A stretch of DNA of 45,108 nucleotides, taken from contig CAJOEC010000021.1 in NCBI GenBank assembly GCA_905233425.1, forward strand, positions 1-45,108, written 5' to 3'. The notes below the pieces were generated by a model that was not told the DNA's origin, ran no database searches, and worked only from the letters and a program-made list of their open reading frames with translations. Each line of letters opens with the position of its first letter. The first letter of the stretch is position 1. Below are positions 22,835 to 32,455 of the stretch, one piece after another. Source of the stretch: an uncultured Prevotella sp. (GTDB lineage Bacteria > Bacteroidota > Bacteroidia > Bacteroidales > Bacteroidaceae). A program made the position numbers and the translations under genes.

Positions 22835-22850
22835 TAATTAATTATTGTTT

Positions 22851-22923
22851 TTAGGACTTATGGGACTTATAGGACTTATGGGGCTTATGAGACTTATGGG
22901 TCTTATGAGACTTATGAGGCTTA
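22851..22923 (-). repeat. GGACTTATGGG/GGCTTATGAG tract between wzi-like and lipoprotein genes
   Basis: Seven units of 9-10 bases. The right end supplies the stop codon of the wzi-like gene (TAA at 22921-22923), and the left end is close to the start codon of the lipocalin-like gene. The mRNA sense reads CATAAGTCC units, low in G. Confidence 0.85.
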
Positions 22924-24501
22924 TTGTACCCTCAGTTTCTTGGTCACCGTGATCTGCGCCCCGAAGTGGTCGCCAAGCAGCTCGCCCTTGTCTGCCGCCA
23001 CGGCTCCCTTGACAGAAACCCCAGCCAGAAGACCTTCTTTCTGCGGGAAGGAATACTCTGCCTCCGCAAGCAGACTGACGTTGCGCCGTGGGTCGGGATA
23101 TGGGTGCTGATAGGTGCCCAGTCCGCGCTGCCACGTACACATAAGGCGGTAGCGCAGTCCCGGCCATGGCTGGCTTGTGGCTGCCACATGCCAGGCGGTG
23201 AAGCGGTTGTCGGCCACGGTGATGTGGCCATTGTCGTTGTATATGGGCGACATATAGAGCGGGTTGCCCATCACCTGCCCCCAGTGCTGGTAAGCCGCGA
23301 AGGCACTGTGGTTGTAGTAGTTGTCCTGGCCGGCGATGTGGTCGAGCAGGTTTTCGGAATGGTCGTGGTAGATGGGGCCGCTCTGGTATTTCGTGTAGAG
23401 ATACTCCACGACAAACTTCTCCAACCACGGCGAGTTCTTCACCCTCAGTTCCAAGCCAAGCATCATGTCCTTGAGGTCGAAGACAAGGTAGCGTCGCCCC
23501 GACTTCTCGCGCCAGTTGCCATCGTCGCCGTAGCTGATGTTGCTGTAGAAGAACATCTGCGACTGGTCGTCGAAGAAATGGTCGGCGTAGGCCGACACTC
23601 CCCATCGCGGCTGGTCGTAGTTCACGCGCATCAGGTAGCTTCCCACATGGTTTCCCGACGTGTTCTTATATACGATGTCCTTCTCCAGCACCTCCTCGCC
23701 GCCGGGCACCAGTGCGTGCCACGCACCTTTCAGTCCGGCCTCGTTTTCCATCACCACCTCCTTGCCGAGCTGGAAGAGATGCGACTTTCCGCCATACTGG
23801 CACGCCATCTCAAGCCCCAACTCCACGGTGAGCGGCCTGTACGGCTGACCTATGCGCAAGTATCCAGCCTTGGTGTGCAGGCGTATGTTCTCGTTGTAGT
23901 CCGACCGCTGCCCCGTGAAGTCTTTCTGCCATCCTCCATCAGTGGTCAGGCCGTATGAGATGTGACCTTTCAGTCCTACCCATTGGTTCAGGCCGGGAAT
24001 GTTCCAGTAAAGGGGCAATGAGAGCCTCACGGCGGGCACTGGTCGTGCGTTGATACCAAGTGTCTGTGAGCCAGTGCTCAGCCGCTGGTCTCTCAGTTCC
24101 AGTGGCTGTTCCTTGGCTCCCACGGTGAGTAGGCCTTTCAGCCAACGCAGTTCGGCGTAAGCCTGGTGTAGGATTACCGTACTGGTGTAGCCTCCGGCCA
24201 CGGCGACATCGGCACCGGCCGACAAACTCACGTCTGAAGACCCTAATGGCACCCCACCCTTGGGAGCCAGGAAAGCTCCTACACGCATATACCCGTTGGT
24301 ATGGTCGAGCGAGCTTAGTCCATACTTGTTGGCATTGAGCCACAGCGGCGTGCGCCCATCGGAGAACGACGCCTGTGCCTCGGTGTTTATTGTTATCTGG
24401 GCCGAGGCTGTCAGCGACAGCAGGAGCAAAGCTGAAAAAATAGTTATCCACCTCGATAGGAGCCGTTCTTTGTGTCCGTCCGCAAAAGAAATCGATGCCA
24501 T
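22921..24501 (-). CDS. Capsule assembly Wzi family outer-membrane protein
   Basis: 526 residues. A signal peptide (about 12-35, hydrophobic IFSALLLLSLTASAQ) is followed by an outer-membrane beta-barrel sequence. Features that I associate with the Wzi-like family: PLWLNANKYGLSS (52-64), TVGAKEQPLELRDQRLSTGSQTLG (about 126-149), and GLNQWVGLKGHISYG with later barrel strands. Wzi proteins help attach capsular polysaccharide to the cell surface. In Bacteroidales such proteins are common even away from capsule loci. The CapA-like gene in the same leftward block is a possible functional partner. The promoter lies 29 bases upstream. Confidence 0.82.
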   Translation of the reverse strand: MASISFADGHKERLLSRWITIFSALLLLSLTASAQITINTEAQASFSDGRTPLWLNANKYGLSSLDHTNGYMRVGAFLAPKGGVPLGSSDVSLSAGADVAVAGGYTSTVILHQAYAELRWLKGLLTVGAKEQPLELRDQRLSTGSQTLGINARPVPAVRLSLPLYWNIPGLNQWVGLKGHISYGLTTDGGWQKDFTGQRSDYNENIRLHTKAGYLRIGQPYRPLTVELGLEMACQYGGKSHLFQLGKEVVMENEAGLKGAWHALVPGGEEVLEKDIVYKNTSGNHVGSYLMRVNYDQPRWGVSAYADHFFDDQSQMFFYSNISYGDDGNWREKSGRRYLVFDLKDMMLGLELRVKNSPWLEKFVVEYLYTKYQSGPIYHDHSENLLDHIAGQDNYYNHSAFAAYQHWGQVMGNPLYMSPIYNDNGHITVADNRFTAWHVAATSQPWPGLRYRLMCTWQRGLGTYQHPYPDPRRNVSLLAEAEYSFPQKEGLLAGVSVKGAVAADKGELLGDHFGAQITVTKKLRVQ

Positions 24502-24529
24502 TTTTTATGCTTTTTACATTATCACCGTG

Positions 24530-24560
24530 CAAAGATATTCATTTTTCTTTAAACAGCAAA
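24530..24560 (-). promoter_or_regulatory. Promoter of the wzi-like gene
   Basis: Gene strand TTTG (24560-24557), 19-nt spacer, TATCTTTG (24537-24530). The leader is about 20-25 nt. Confidence 0.8.
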
Positions 24561-24575
24561 ATAAAATTTAATTCT

Positions 24576-24607
24576 TTTGGCGGTATGAATGATTTTTTGT
24601 ACTTTTG
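24576..24607 (+). promoter_or_regulatory. Promoter of the nucleotidyltransferase gene
   Basis: TTTG (24576-24579), 20-nt spacer, TACTTTTG (24600-24607). It is divergent from the wzi-like promoter, with 15 bases between the two -33 elements. Confidence 0.82.
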
Positions 24608-24643
24608 CACCGATAATTATTTTTCACTTAAAGCTAAACAACT

Positions 24644-25564
24644 ATGAAACCAACATTATTCCTGCTCGCTGCTGGCATGGGCAGCCGCTACGGCGGACTG
24701 AAGCAGCTCGACGGTCTCGGACCAAACGGCGAGACAATCATGGACTACAGTATCTACGACGCCATACAGGCCGGATTCGGCAAAATCGTGTGGGTCATCC
24801 GCAAGGACTTCGAGGAGCAGTTCCGCACACAGATCCTCTCCAAGTATGAGGGTAAGGTGCAATGCGAGCTGTGCTTCCAGGCCTTAGACGCTCTGCCCGA
24901 GGGCTTCAGCGTGCCCGAAGGCCGCGTAAAGCCGTGGGGTACGAACCACGCCGTGCTCATGGGCAAGGATGTCATCAAGGAGCCGTTCTGCGTCATCAAC
25001 TGCGACGATTTCTACGGCCGCGACGCCTTCATGCAGATAGGCAAGTTCCTCGCCGGGCTGAAGGAAGGCTCGAAGAACGAATATGCCATGGTGGGATTCC
25101 GCTGCTGCAACACACTCTCCGAGAATGGCAGCGTTGCTCGTGGCGTGTGTGCCTACAACGACAAGCGCCATCTCACCGACGTGGTGGAACGCACCGAGAT
25201 CATGCGCATAGCCGACAAGGGCAACGCCATCTGCTTCAAGGACGAGCAGGGCGTGTGGCAGCCGTTGGAGGAGAACGTGCCCGTGTCGATGAACATGTGG
25301 GGATTCACCCCCGACTATTTCGACTACAGCGAGGCCTACTTCAAGGAGTTCCTCAGCGACCCGAAGAACATGACGAACCTCAAGGCCGAGTTCTTCATCC
25401 CGTTGATGGTGAACAAGCTCATCACCGAAGGAACGGCAACATGCGAGGTGCTCGACACCACCAGCAAGTGGTTTGGCGTCACCTACGCCGCCGACCGCGA
25501 GGCCACCGTTGAGCGCATCAAGAGCCTTGTCGACGAGGGTGTCTATCCCAGCAAACTGTTCTGA
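24644..25564 (+). CDS. Nucleotidyltransferase (sugar-nucleotide type)
   Basis: 306 residues of the NTP-transferase family. LLAAGMGSRYGGLKQL (7-22) is the G-x-G-x-R nucleotide-binding loop, VINCDDFYGRDAF (about 121-133) holds the metal-binding Asp residues, and MNMWGFTPDYF (about 215-225) is typical of this group. It would couple a nucleoside triphosphate to a sugar phosphate or related acceptor; the substrate cannot be told. It is followed 20 bases later by the AICAR transformylase gene, so the two are probably cotranscribed. Confidence 0.82.
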   Translation: MKPTLFLLAAGMGSRYGGLKQLDGLGPNGETIMDYSIYDAIQAGFGKIVWVIRKDFEEQFRTQILSKYEGKVQCELCFQALDALPEGFSVPEGRVKPWGTNHAVLMGKDVIKEPFCVINCDDFYGRDAFMQIGKFLAGLKEGSKNEYAMVGFRCCNTLSENGSVARGVCAYNDKRHLTDVVERTEIMRIADKGNAICFKDEQGVWQPLEENVPVSMNMWGFTPDYFDYSEAYFKEFLSDPKNMTNLKAEFFIPLMVNKLITEGTATCEVLDTTSKWFGVTYAADREATVERIKSLVDEGVYPSKLF

Positions 25565-25584
25565 ACAACACCCATCGCTTCCCC

Positions 25585-26775
25585 ATGAAAGAACTGGAAC
25601 TGAAATACGGATGCAATCCCAACCAGAAGCCGTCGCGCATCTACATGACTGACGGCTCTGAATTGCCTATCGAAGTGCTTAACGGCCGTCCTGGCTACAT
25701 CAACCTCTTAGACGCGCTGAACTCATGGCAGTTGGTGCGCGAGCTGCGCCAGGCCACAGGACTGCCCTCGGCAGCGTCGTTCAAGCATGTCTCGCCCGCC
25801 GGAGCCGCCGTGGGCCTGCCGCTAAGCGACACGCTGAAGCACATCTGCTTCGTGGCCGACATCGAGGGGCTTGACCAAAGCCCCATTGCCTGTGCCTACG
25901 CCCGTGCCCGTGGTGCCGACCGCATGTCGAGTTACGGCGATTTCATCGCCCTCAGCGACACTTGCGACAAGACCACGGCACTCATAATAAAGCGTGAGGT
26001 CTCCGATGGCGTCATAGCCCCGGGATATACCGAAGAGGCACTGCAAATACTGCGCGAGAAGCGCAAGGGCACATACTGCGTAATAAAGATGAGCGAGGGC
26101 TATCGCCCTGCCCCCGTGGAGGCCAAACAGGTGTTCGGCATCACCTTCGAGCAGGGACGCAACGAGATTCGCCTCGACGACCCGGCATTGCTGGAGAACA
26201 TCCCCACGCAGAACAAGACCTTTTCGCCTGAGGCCCGCCGCGACCTGATGATAGCCCTGATAACGCTGAAGTACACTCAGTCGAACTCCGTCTGCTATGT
26301 CAAGGACGGCCAGGCCATCGGCATCGGCGCAGGGCAGCAGAGCCGCATCCACTGCACACGCCTCGCAGGGCAGAAGGCCGACATCTGGTGGCTGCGACAG
26401 CACCCGAAGGTGCTTGCCCTGCCTTTCGTGCCGGGCATACGCCGCGCCGACCGCGACAATACCATCGACGTGTACCTTTCGGAAGAGGAGCACGACGACG
26501 TGCTGCGCGACGGGGCATGGCAGCAGTTCTTCACTACCCGCCCGGAGCCGCTGACGCTCGACGAGAAGCATGAGTGGATTGCCAAGAACACCGATGTCTC
26601 ATTAGGCAGCGACGCGTTCTTCCCCTTCGGCGACAACATCGAGAGGGCCCACAAGAGCGGGGTGCGCTACATAGCACAGGCCGGCGGCTCGGTGCGCGAC
26701 GACCACGTCATCATGACCTGCGACAAGTATGGCATTGCCATGGCATTCACAGGCGTGAGGCTGTTCCACCATTAA
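25585..26775 (+). CDS. AICAR transformylase (PurH-like, transformylase domain only)
   Basis: 396 residues, corresponding to the formyltransferase half of PurH without the N-terminal IMP cyclohydrolase domain. The catalytic Lys-His pair is K67-H68 (SFKHVSPAG). Other family motifs: YARARGADRMSSYGDFIALSD (about 105-125), KYTQSNSVCY with QAIGIGAGQQSRIHCTRLA (about 233-268), and FFPFGDNIERAHKSGVRYIAQAGGS (about 347-371). It transfers a formyl group from 10-formyl-THF to AICAR, the penultimate step of purine synthesis. Such stand-alone versions exist in Bacteroidales next to a full PurH elsewhere. FolD at 41382 supplies the one-carbon donor pathway. Confidence 0.88.
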   Translation: MKELELKYGCNPNQKPSRIYMTDGSELPIEVLNGRPGYINLLDALNSWQLVRELRQATGLPSAASFKHVSPAGAAVGLPLSDTLKHICFVADIEGLDQSPIACAYARARGADRMSSYGDFIALSDTCDKTTALIIKREVSDGVIAPGYTEEALQILREKRKGTYCVIKMSEGYRPAPVEAKQVFGITFEQGRNEIRLDDPALLENIPTQNKTFSPEARRDLMIALITLKYTQSNSVCYVKDGQAIGIGAGQQSRIHCTRLAGQKADIWWLRQHPKVLALPFVPGIRRADRDNTIDVYLSEEEHDDVLRDGAWQQFFTTRPEPLTLDEKHEWIAKNTDVSLGSDAFFPFGDNIERAHKSGVRYIAQAGGSVRDDHVIMTCDKYGIAMAFTGVRLFHH

Positions 26776-26809
26776 TTCCAACAGCCATCACTTTCGCATG
26801 TATAAAACG

Positions 26810-26894
26810 ACCACAGATTTCACAGATTGCACGGATTATTTTGCCTATTACAGCGGCTAAAGCCAAAATCCGAGAAATCTGTGAAATCTGTGGT
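26810..26894. repeat. 19-bp inverted repeat between convergent genes
   Basis: ACCACAGATTTCACAGATT (26810-26828) is the exact reverse complement of 26876-26894, and inner bases CGGATT and AATCCG extend the symmetry. This is the only structure in the 125 bases between the AICAR transformylase stop and the ketoacyl synthase stop. It could serve as a bidirectional terminator or be a miniature mobile element; similar ACAGATTTCACAGATT words are widespread in Bacteroidetes. Confidence 0.85.
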
Positions 26895-26900
26895 AAAATT

Positions 26901-28124
26901 TTATAGAATACGCCTTATTACGAGAGCTGAGTTTGTTCCTCCGAATCCGAAGGAGTTCGAGAGCACGGTGTTCACCTCGGTATCTACGGTGACTGCCGTG
27001 AGGTTCAGCTTCTCGGAGTGTTCGTCGGTGTTCTCAAGGTTGATGTTCGGTGCCACGAAATTGTGCTGCATCATCAGCGTCGAATAGACAATCTCGCTGG
27101 CTCCGGCCATCCAGCACTCGTGGCCGGTCATCGACTTTGTTGAGCTTATCAGCGCGTGCTGTCCGTGGAACAGGCGGTCGAGGGCAATGGCCTCGTACAT
27201 GTCGCCCTGTAACGTCGATGTGGCGTGGGCGTTGACATAGTCGATGTCGGCAGGGGTCATGCCCGCGTCTTTCATTGCGCGGTTCATGGCCGTGACACTA
27301 CCCTCGTCGCTGGGTTCCGATATTCCCCCGCCATTGCTGGAGAAGCCGTAGCCGACGACCTCGGCAAGGATGGTGGCCCCTCGGGCGATGGCATGGTCGT
27401 AGTCCTCGAGCACCAGTGCCGCCGCCCCGCCGCTGGGTATCAGTCCGTCGCGGTCGCGGTCGAAGGGCCGGCTCGCCTTCGTGGGCTCGTCCATGCGCAC
27501 GGAGAAAGCGTTAAGAGCGTCGAATGAGGCCATGGAGTAGTAGTTCGTCTCCTGTGCTCCTCCGCAGAGCACCATGTCCTGCAGCCCCTGGCGTATGAGC
27601 ATCGTGGCCAGCCCTATGCTGTGGCTTCCACTGGCACATGCCGCGCTGACGGTGAAGTTCACTCCACGCAGGCGGAAGATGGTGCTCAGGTTCATGTTCA
27701 CCGTAGAGTTCATCGACTGGAAGACGAGGCCGTAACCCAGCATGGCCGAGTCGTGCTTTTCGTCCATGATCTTCGACGACTCGATGACGGGCTTTGCCGA
27801 CGAGTCATTGCCGAAGATGCAGCCCACCTCGTTCTGCCGCAGGTATTCGTCGTCGATGCCGGCCTGGCTGAACGCCTGACGTGCAGCCATGTAGGCATAC
27901 TGTGCCTCCTCCGACATTCCGGCGCGTGTGTGGCGGTCGAGCATCTGCTTAGTGATGACTGGTGTCTCCACCCTGCCCATCAGGCCTGAGCGGTAGCCGT
28001 AGGTCAGGCGGTCCTGGTCGAGCACGATGCCCGACCGCCCTTCATAGAGCGACTGCCGCACGGTCTCCAAGTCTGTTCCCAAGCACGACCAGATGCCCAT
28101 GCCCGTTATCACTACTCTTCTCAT
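26901..28124 (-). CDS. Beta-ketoacyl-acyl carrier protein synthase (FabF-like)
   Basis: 407 residues. The Cys-His-His triad of condensing enzymes is present: C163 (SAACASGSHS), H300 (VNAHATST) and H335 (MTGHECWMAGA), with the C-terminal SFGFGGTNSALV. The enzyme condenses an acyl group with malonyl-ACP. The sequence differs from housekeeping FabF (for example MNSTVNMNLSTIFRLRG before the active site, and STLQGD instead of STPLGD), so it may serve a specialised pathway such as a polyene or lipid pigment. No acyl carrier protein or ketoreductase gene lies in the window. A GTG two codons upstream is in frame, but ATG at 28124 gives the usual MRRVVITGMG. Confidence 0.88.
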   Translation of the reverse strand: MRRVVITGMGIWSCLGTDLETVRQSLYEGRSGIVLDQDRLTYGYRSGLMGRVETPVITKQMLDRHTRAGMSEEAQYAYMAARQAFSQAGIDDEYLRQNEVGCIFGNDSSAKPVIESSKIMDEKHDSAMLGYGLVFQSMNSTVNMNLSTIFRLRGVNFTVSAACASGSHSIGLATMLIRQGLQDMVLCGGAQETNYYSMASFDALNAFSVRMDEPTKASRPFDRDRDGLIPSGGAAALVLEDYDHAIARGATILAEVVGYGFSSNGGGISEPSDEGSVTAMNRAMKDAGMTPADIDYVNAHATSTLQGDMYEAIALDRLFHGQHALISSTKSMTGHECWMAGASEIVYSTLMMQHNFVAPNINLENTDEHSEKLNLTAVTVDTEVNTVLSNSFGFGGTNSALVIRRIL

Positions 28125-28126
28125 AA

Positions 28127-28258
28127 TCACAATGTCCCTATCTCAACAGCCACCGTGCCCGAAAGTCTACGGTTAGGCGACAGAACGTCGGGAATAGCGT
28201 CAACTTCGGAATCCCCCAGCTTCGCCTCCCCCCAGTTTTCAACCTCTTTTTCGTCCAT
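28127..28258 (-). CDS. Possible 43-residue ORF before the ketoacyl synthase
   Basis: A short frame whose ATG lies inside a CGTCCATTG hairpin repeat (its reverse strand reads ACAATGGACGAAAAA). It ends with TGA two bases before the ATG of the synthase gene. The residues after the repeat (WGEAKLGDSEVDAIPDVL, then SPNRRLSGTV) look like ordinary protein and could be the tail of a truncated gene. No family recognised. Coding status is doubtful. Confidence 0.25.
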   Translation of the reverse strand: MDEKEVENWGEAKLGDSEVDAIPDVLSPNRRLSGTVAVEIGTL

Positions 28259-28277
28259 TGTCCCGGCTGTGAGCCGG
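28247..28277 (+). repeat. CGTCCATTG hairpin repeat, copy a
   Basis: TTTTTCGTCCATTGT is followed by the stem CCGGCT-GTG-AGCCGG. It lies between the ketoacyl synthase and the lipoprotein gene. Confidence 0.85.
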
Positions 28278-28289
28278 CTGTAGAACATG

Positions 28290-28898
28290 CTATTCAAAAT
28301 ATGTAATGGTTCGCGTATCTTCCCTTCCGTTCTGGTCCTTGCGGCAGGTCCAGTTGCCCATGTTGTCTTTATCCACAATGGTGTAGGTGTAATCCAACAC
28401 CTCGTCATGGCCTTCCTCGTCGCCCATTTCGGGGTAGATAGTTATCCTCTCAGTGGCAACATATCCGTTGGCATCGTAGGTGAACTCACGGCAGTAGTCG
28501 TCGCTGGCTATCTTCGTGGGCAGCCCCTTGTCGTCGTAGCTGTAGTAGCAACTACCAAAAGCGTCGGCATTGCAGTCCTGCAAGCGCCCGTTGTTGTCGC
28601 GTGTTACGCCTCCGGGGAAAATCTGCTCGGGCGTCTCGCCGTTCTGTGACAGCAGCTGACCAGCCTCGTTGAACGTGACCGTCATTTCGCCCCACACACA
28701 TTCCTTGACAGGCCCGCGAAGGTCAAACCCACCCAAGTCGCCGCGCCCGGCCTCAGGAAGTGTGGCATCGACAGTTTCCTCCACAGCCTCGTTTCCCTCA
28801 CTCACTTCGTTGGCTCCAGCCTGCTGTTTGCCACCGTTTCCACACGCTGCCAGTATCAGCCCTGCCGATGCCAGCGCAATGATAAAATGTTTCTTCAT
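28290..28898 (-). CDS. Lipoprotein of unknown function with YD-like beta repeats
   Basis: 202 residues. The signal peptide ends at Cys19 (LILAAC), so it is a lipoprotein. An acidic linker (about 20-50) is followed by strand-rich sequence with short motifs such as TVTFNEAGQLLSQNG, VTRDNNGRLQDCNADAFG, YYSYDDKGLPTKIASDD, and FTYDANGYVATERITIY. These resemble the YD/RHS-type beta-hairpin repeats seen in many Bacteroidales envelope proteins. The ATG at 28898 is preferred to the upstream TTG because it gives a standard lipoprotein signal and lies 26 bases from a clear promoter. Function unknown. Confidence 0.75.
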   Translation of the reverse strand: MKKHFIIALASAGLILAACGNGGKQQAGANEVSEGNEAVEETVDATLPEAGRGDLGGFDLRGPVKECVWGEMTVTFNEAGQLLSQNGETPEQIFPGGVTRDNNGRLQDCNADAFGSCYYSYDDKGLPTKIASDDYCREFTYDANGYVATERITIYPEMGDEEGHDEVLDYTYTIVDKDNMGNWTCRKDQNGREDTRTITYFE

Positions 28899-28923
28899 AG
28901 TCTGTTCGTTTAAAATCAACGCG

Positions 28924-28954
28924 CAAAGTTATTCATTTTCCGTGACATAGCAAA
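28924..28954 (-). promoter_or_regulatory. Promoter of the YD-like lipoprotein gene
   Basis: Gene strand TTTG (28954-28951), 19-nt spacer, TAACTTTG (28931-28924). The bases after the -33 box (CTATGTCA) resemble those of the ychF and Rpn-like promoters (CCATGTCA). Confidence 0.78.
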
Positions 28955-29073
28955 ATAAAAACGGGAAAAAATGTCACCATAGCGTGAAAAGACCCGACAA
29001 TGCGTCGGTATTCGCAGGAAAGAGAGCCGGGATTAGTGGGAGAGACAACCGGCACGCGAGGGAGGGAGGACGG

Positions 29074-29173
29074 CTGTCCACGACCTTTCCACGCCCGCCG
29101 GCAGTTCGTTCCACGCCCGCCGACAGAACGTTCCACGCCCGCCGGCAGAACTGACGGCGGGCGTGGACAGGTC
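29074..29173. repeat. 22-bp-period palindromic array (array iii)
   Basis: CCACGCCCGCCG starts at 29089, 29111 and 29133, and its reverse complement CGGCGGGCGTGG starts at 29155; all four are 22 bases apart. Outer inverted flanks: CTGTCCA (29074-29080) with TGGACAG (29164-29170), and GACCT (29082-29086) with AGGTC (29169-29173). It lies in the 564-base intergenic stretch between divergent genes, with no coding potential. Confidence 0.88.
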
Positions 29174-29278
29174 ATATCGCCCAGACATCCCTGATTTCGC
29201 AAAGGGTGGCGATGTGGGTGCAAAATTACGAAAAAAAAGGCTTACCGCCAAAGAAAATACTGGAAAAATGGAAAATAA

Positions 29279-29310
29279 TTTGGCTGTTAGCGAAAAAGTG
29301 CGTACCTTTG
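29279..29310 (+). promoter_or_regulatory. Promoter of the small TPR gene
   Basis: TTTG (29279-29282), 20-nt spacer, TACCTTTG (29303-29310). The leader of about 145 nt consists almost wholly of the CTCAAC tract. Confidence 0.82.
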
Positions 29311-29330
29311 TGGCCGTAGAGTGCTGAAAA

Positions 29331-29458
<128 letters not shown>

Positions 29459-29462
29459 GTAC

Positions 29463-29642
29463 ATGACAGCAGAGGAATACTATAAGCAAGGGAACGAGTA
29501 CCGCCGTCAGGGGCTCTTCCACGAAGCGATAAACAACTACATCGAGGCTGCACGCCTCGACCCGGAGAGTCCGGCCGTTGAAGCCAGACGGATGCTGGAA
29601 GACATAATGAACTTCTACTGCAAGGACATCTACAATCCCTGA
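29463..29642 (+). CDS. Small single-TPR protein, 59 residues
   Basis: A short gene beginning MTAEEYYKQGNEYRRQGLFH and ending FYCKDIYNP, with one TPR unit (AINNYIEAARLDPESPAVEA) and a capping helix. Small cytoplasmic one-repeat TPR proteins ending in a KD-x-YNP tail are, to my knowledge, widespread in Prevotella and Bacteroides; function unknown, presumably protein binding. Start ATG at 29463 directly after the CTCAAC tract, stop TGA at 29640-29642. A clear promoter upstream and strong resemblance to a known family support it. Confidence 0.82.
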   Translation: MTAEEYYKQGNEYRRQGLFHEAINNYIEAARLDPESPAVEARRMLEDIMNFYCKDIYNP

Positions 29643-29664
29643 CCACTTCCAGCACCCTTAACCC

Positions 29665-29697
29665 TTTTTTCGTCCATTGTCCCGGCTGTGAGCCGGG
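29665..29697 (+). repeat. CGTCCATTG hairpin repeat, copy b
   Basis: TTTTTTCGTCCATTGT, stem CCCGGCT-GTG-AGCCGGG. It lies 23 bases after the small TPR stop, where it might act as a terminator-like hairpin, although the T run is on the 5' side. Confidence 0.88.
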
Positions 29698-29734
29698 AGC
29701 AAAATACACTCAAAACCAAAAAAAACTCAACACT

Positions 29735-30880
29735 ATGAAAAATTACATCTTACCGAGCCTTTCAAGCATCGTACTCACCGCTTTGCTGACCACTGGCTGC
29801 GCCTCGCACCGCACAGTGCAGCATGTGGTCTACTCACCAGGAGAGAACCTCACCGCTCTGACAAAAGTGACTGAGAGCGAATACATCTGCGACTATCCCT
29901 ACGGCGGCGACAACGGCAGGAACATCTTCTTTACCATGCACGACAAGGGAAAGGCCATCTACAGCAACATCTACAGGAAAGAAGACCCCGTAAGCGCGTC
30001 GATGAGCCAGAAGACGGCAGGAAAGAACCAGAACACCACCCCGTCCTACTGCGCCGCCACAGACATGGTGGCCTTTGCAGGACAGTTGGAGGGGAGCACC
30101 ATCAGCGACATATACATGGTGAACGCCTCGAAGACAAACGCGCTGACACAGGTGACGAACACACCCGACGTGTTTGAGGCATATCCCAGCATCAGCCGCG
30201 ACGGAAAGCGAATAGCCTACGAGAAACGCTCGGTCTACGGACGGCTGCTCGACTCGGAGATATGGGTGAAAAACCTGCAGACCAACGAGAACATCATGCT
30301 CGGACTGGGAAGAATGCCGTCGTTCTCGCCCGACGGGAAGAGCATCACATACGTCAGATATGCCAGCGACGGGAAAAACACATGCCTCTGCACAATCAAT
30401 GCCGACGGAAGCAACCAGATGCAGCTCACCGATGTGAGCATGGGCTTGGTGTGGCGGCCTTGCTACAGCCCAGACGGCTCACACATAGTGTTCCAGTGCC
30501 TGAAACCACAGAAAAACGACTTCGACCTCTATGTCGTCGACCGCAACGGCAACGGACTGACACAGCTGACAATAAACAACTCTTTCGACGGCGAACCATA
30601 CTGGGCCAACGACGGGAACATTTATTTCACATCCGACCGAGGAGGGCGCGACGGACACTACCAGATATGGCGATTCCGGTTCGGGGCATCGACAAGCACG
30701 GGCACGCCAATCATACAGAACACCCAGCCCACAGGACCAGTGGAGCACACCGTTCAGCAGGGAGAGACCATCACACAGATAGCACAGCGTTACGGTGTAA
30801 CTGTACGCGACATCGTGAAATGGAACAACCTGCAGTCGATGACACTAAAGCAGGGTATGCGCATCAAGGTGTCGGAATGA
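29735..30880 (+). CDS. TolB-like beta-propeller lipoprotein with C-terminal LysM
   Basis: 381 residues. Lipoprotein signal with lipobox LTTGC (Cys22). Residues about 40-325 form a TolB/PD40 propeller, seen as repeated blades: SISRDGKRIAYEKR, SFSPDGKSITYVRY, YSPDGSHIVFQC and WANDGNIYFTSDRGG. Each blade ends in D-x-Y/I-x-V-x-N. The C-terminus (about 335-381, HTVQQGETITQIAQRYGVTVRDIVKWNN) is a LysM domain that binds peptidoglycan. It probably tethers an envelope complex to the wall. It opens a rightward series of exported proteins. Confidence 0.88.
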   Translation: MKNYILPSLSSIVLTALLTTGCASHRTVQHVVYSPGENLTALTKVTESEYICDYPYGGDNGRNIFFTMHDKGKAIYSNIYRKEDPVSASMSQKTAGKNQNTTPSYCAATDMVAFAGQLEGSTISDIYMVNASKTNALTQVTNTPDVFEAYPSISRDGKRIAYEKRSVYGRLLDSEIWVKNLQTNENIMLGLGRMPSFSPDGKSITYVRYASDGKNTCLCTINADGSNQMQLTDVSMGLVWRPCYSPDGSHIVFQCLKPQKNDFDLYVVDRNGNGLTQLTINNSFDGEPYWANDGNIYFTSDRGGRDGHYQIWRFRFGASTSTGTPIIQNTQPTGPVEHTVQQGETITQIAQRYGVTVRDIVKWNNLQSMTLKQGMRIKVSE

Positions 30881-30934
30881 GTGAGAGGAGGTGCGGCATT
30901 CCTGCCGCACAGTCCCAATGTGGAGTAAATATAT

Positions 30935-32452
<1,518 letters not shown>

Positions 32453-32455
32453 CGT

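Noticed and set aside
28259..28408. N-terminal half of the 93-codon frame before the ketoacyl synthase
   Set aside because: It is an out-of-frame reading of the 3' part of the lipoprotein gene; only the last 43 codons lie in otherwise free DNA.
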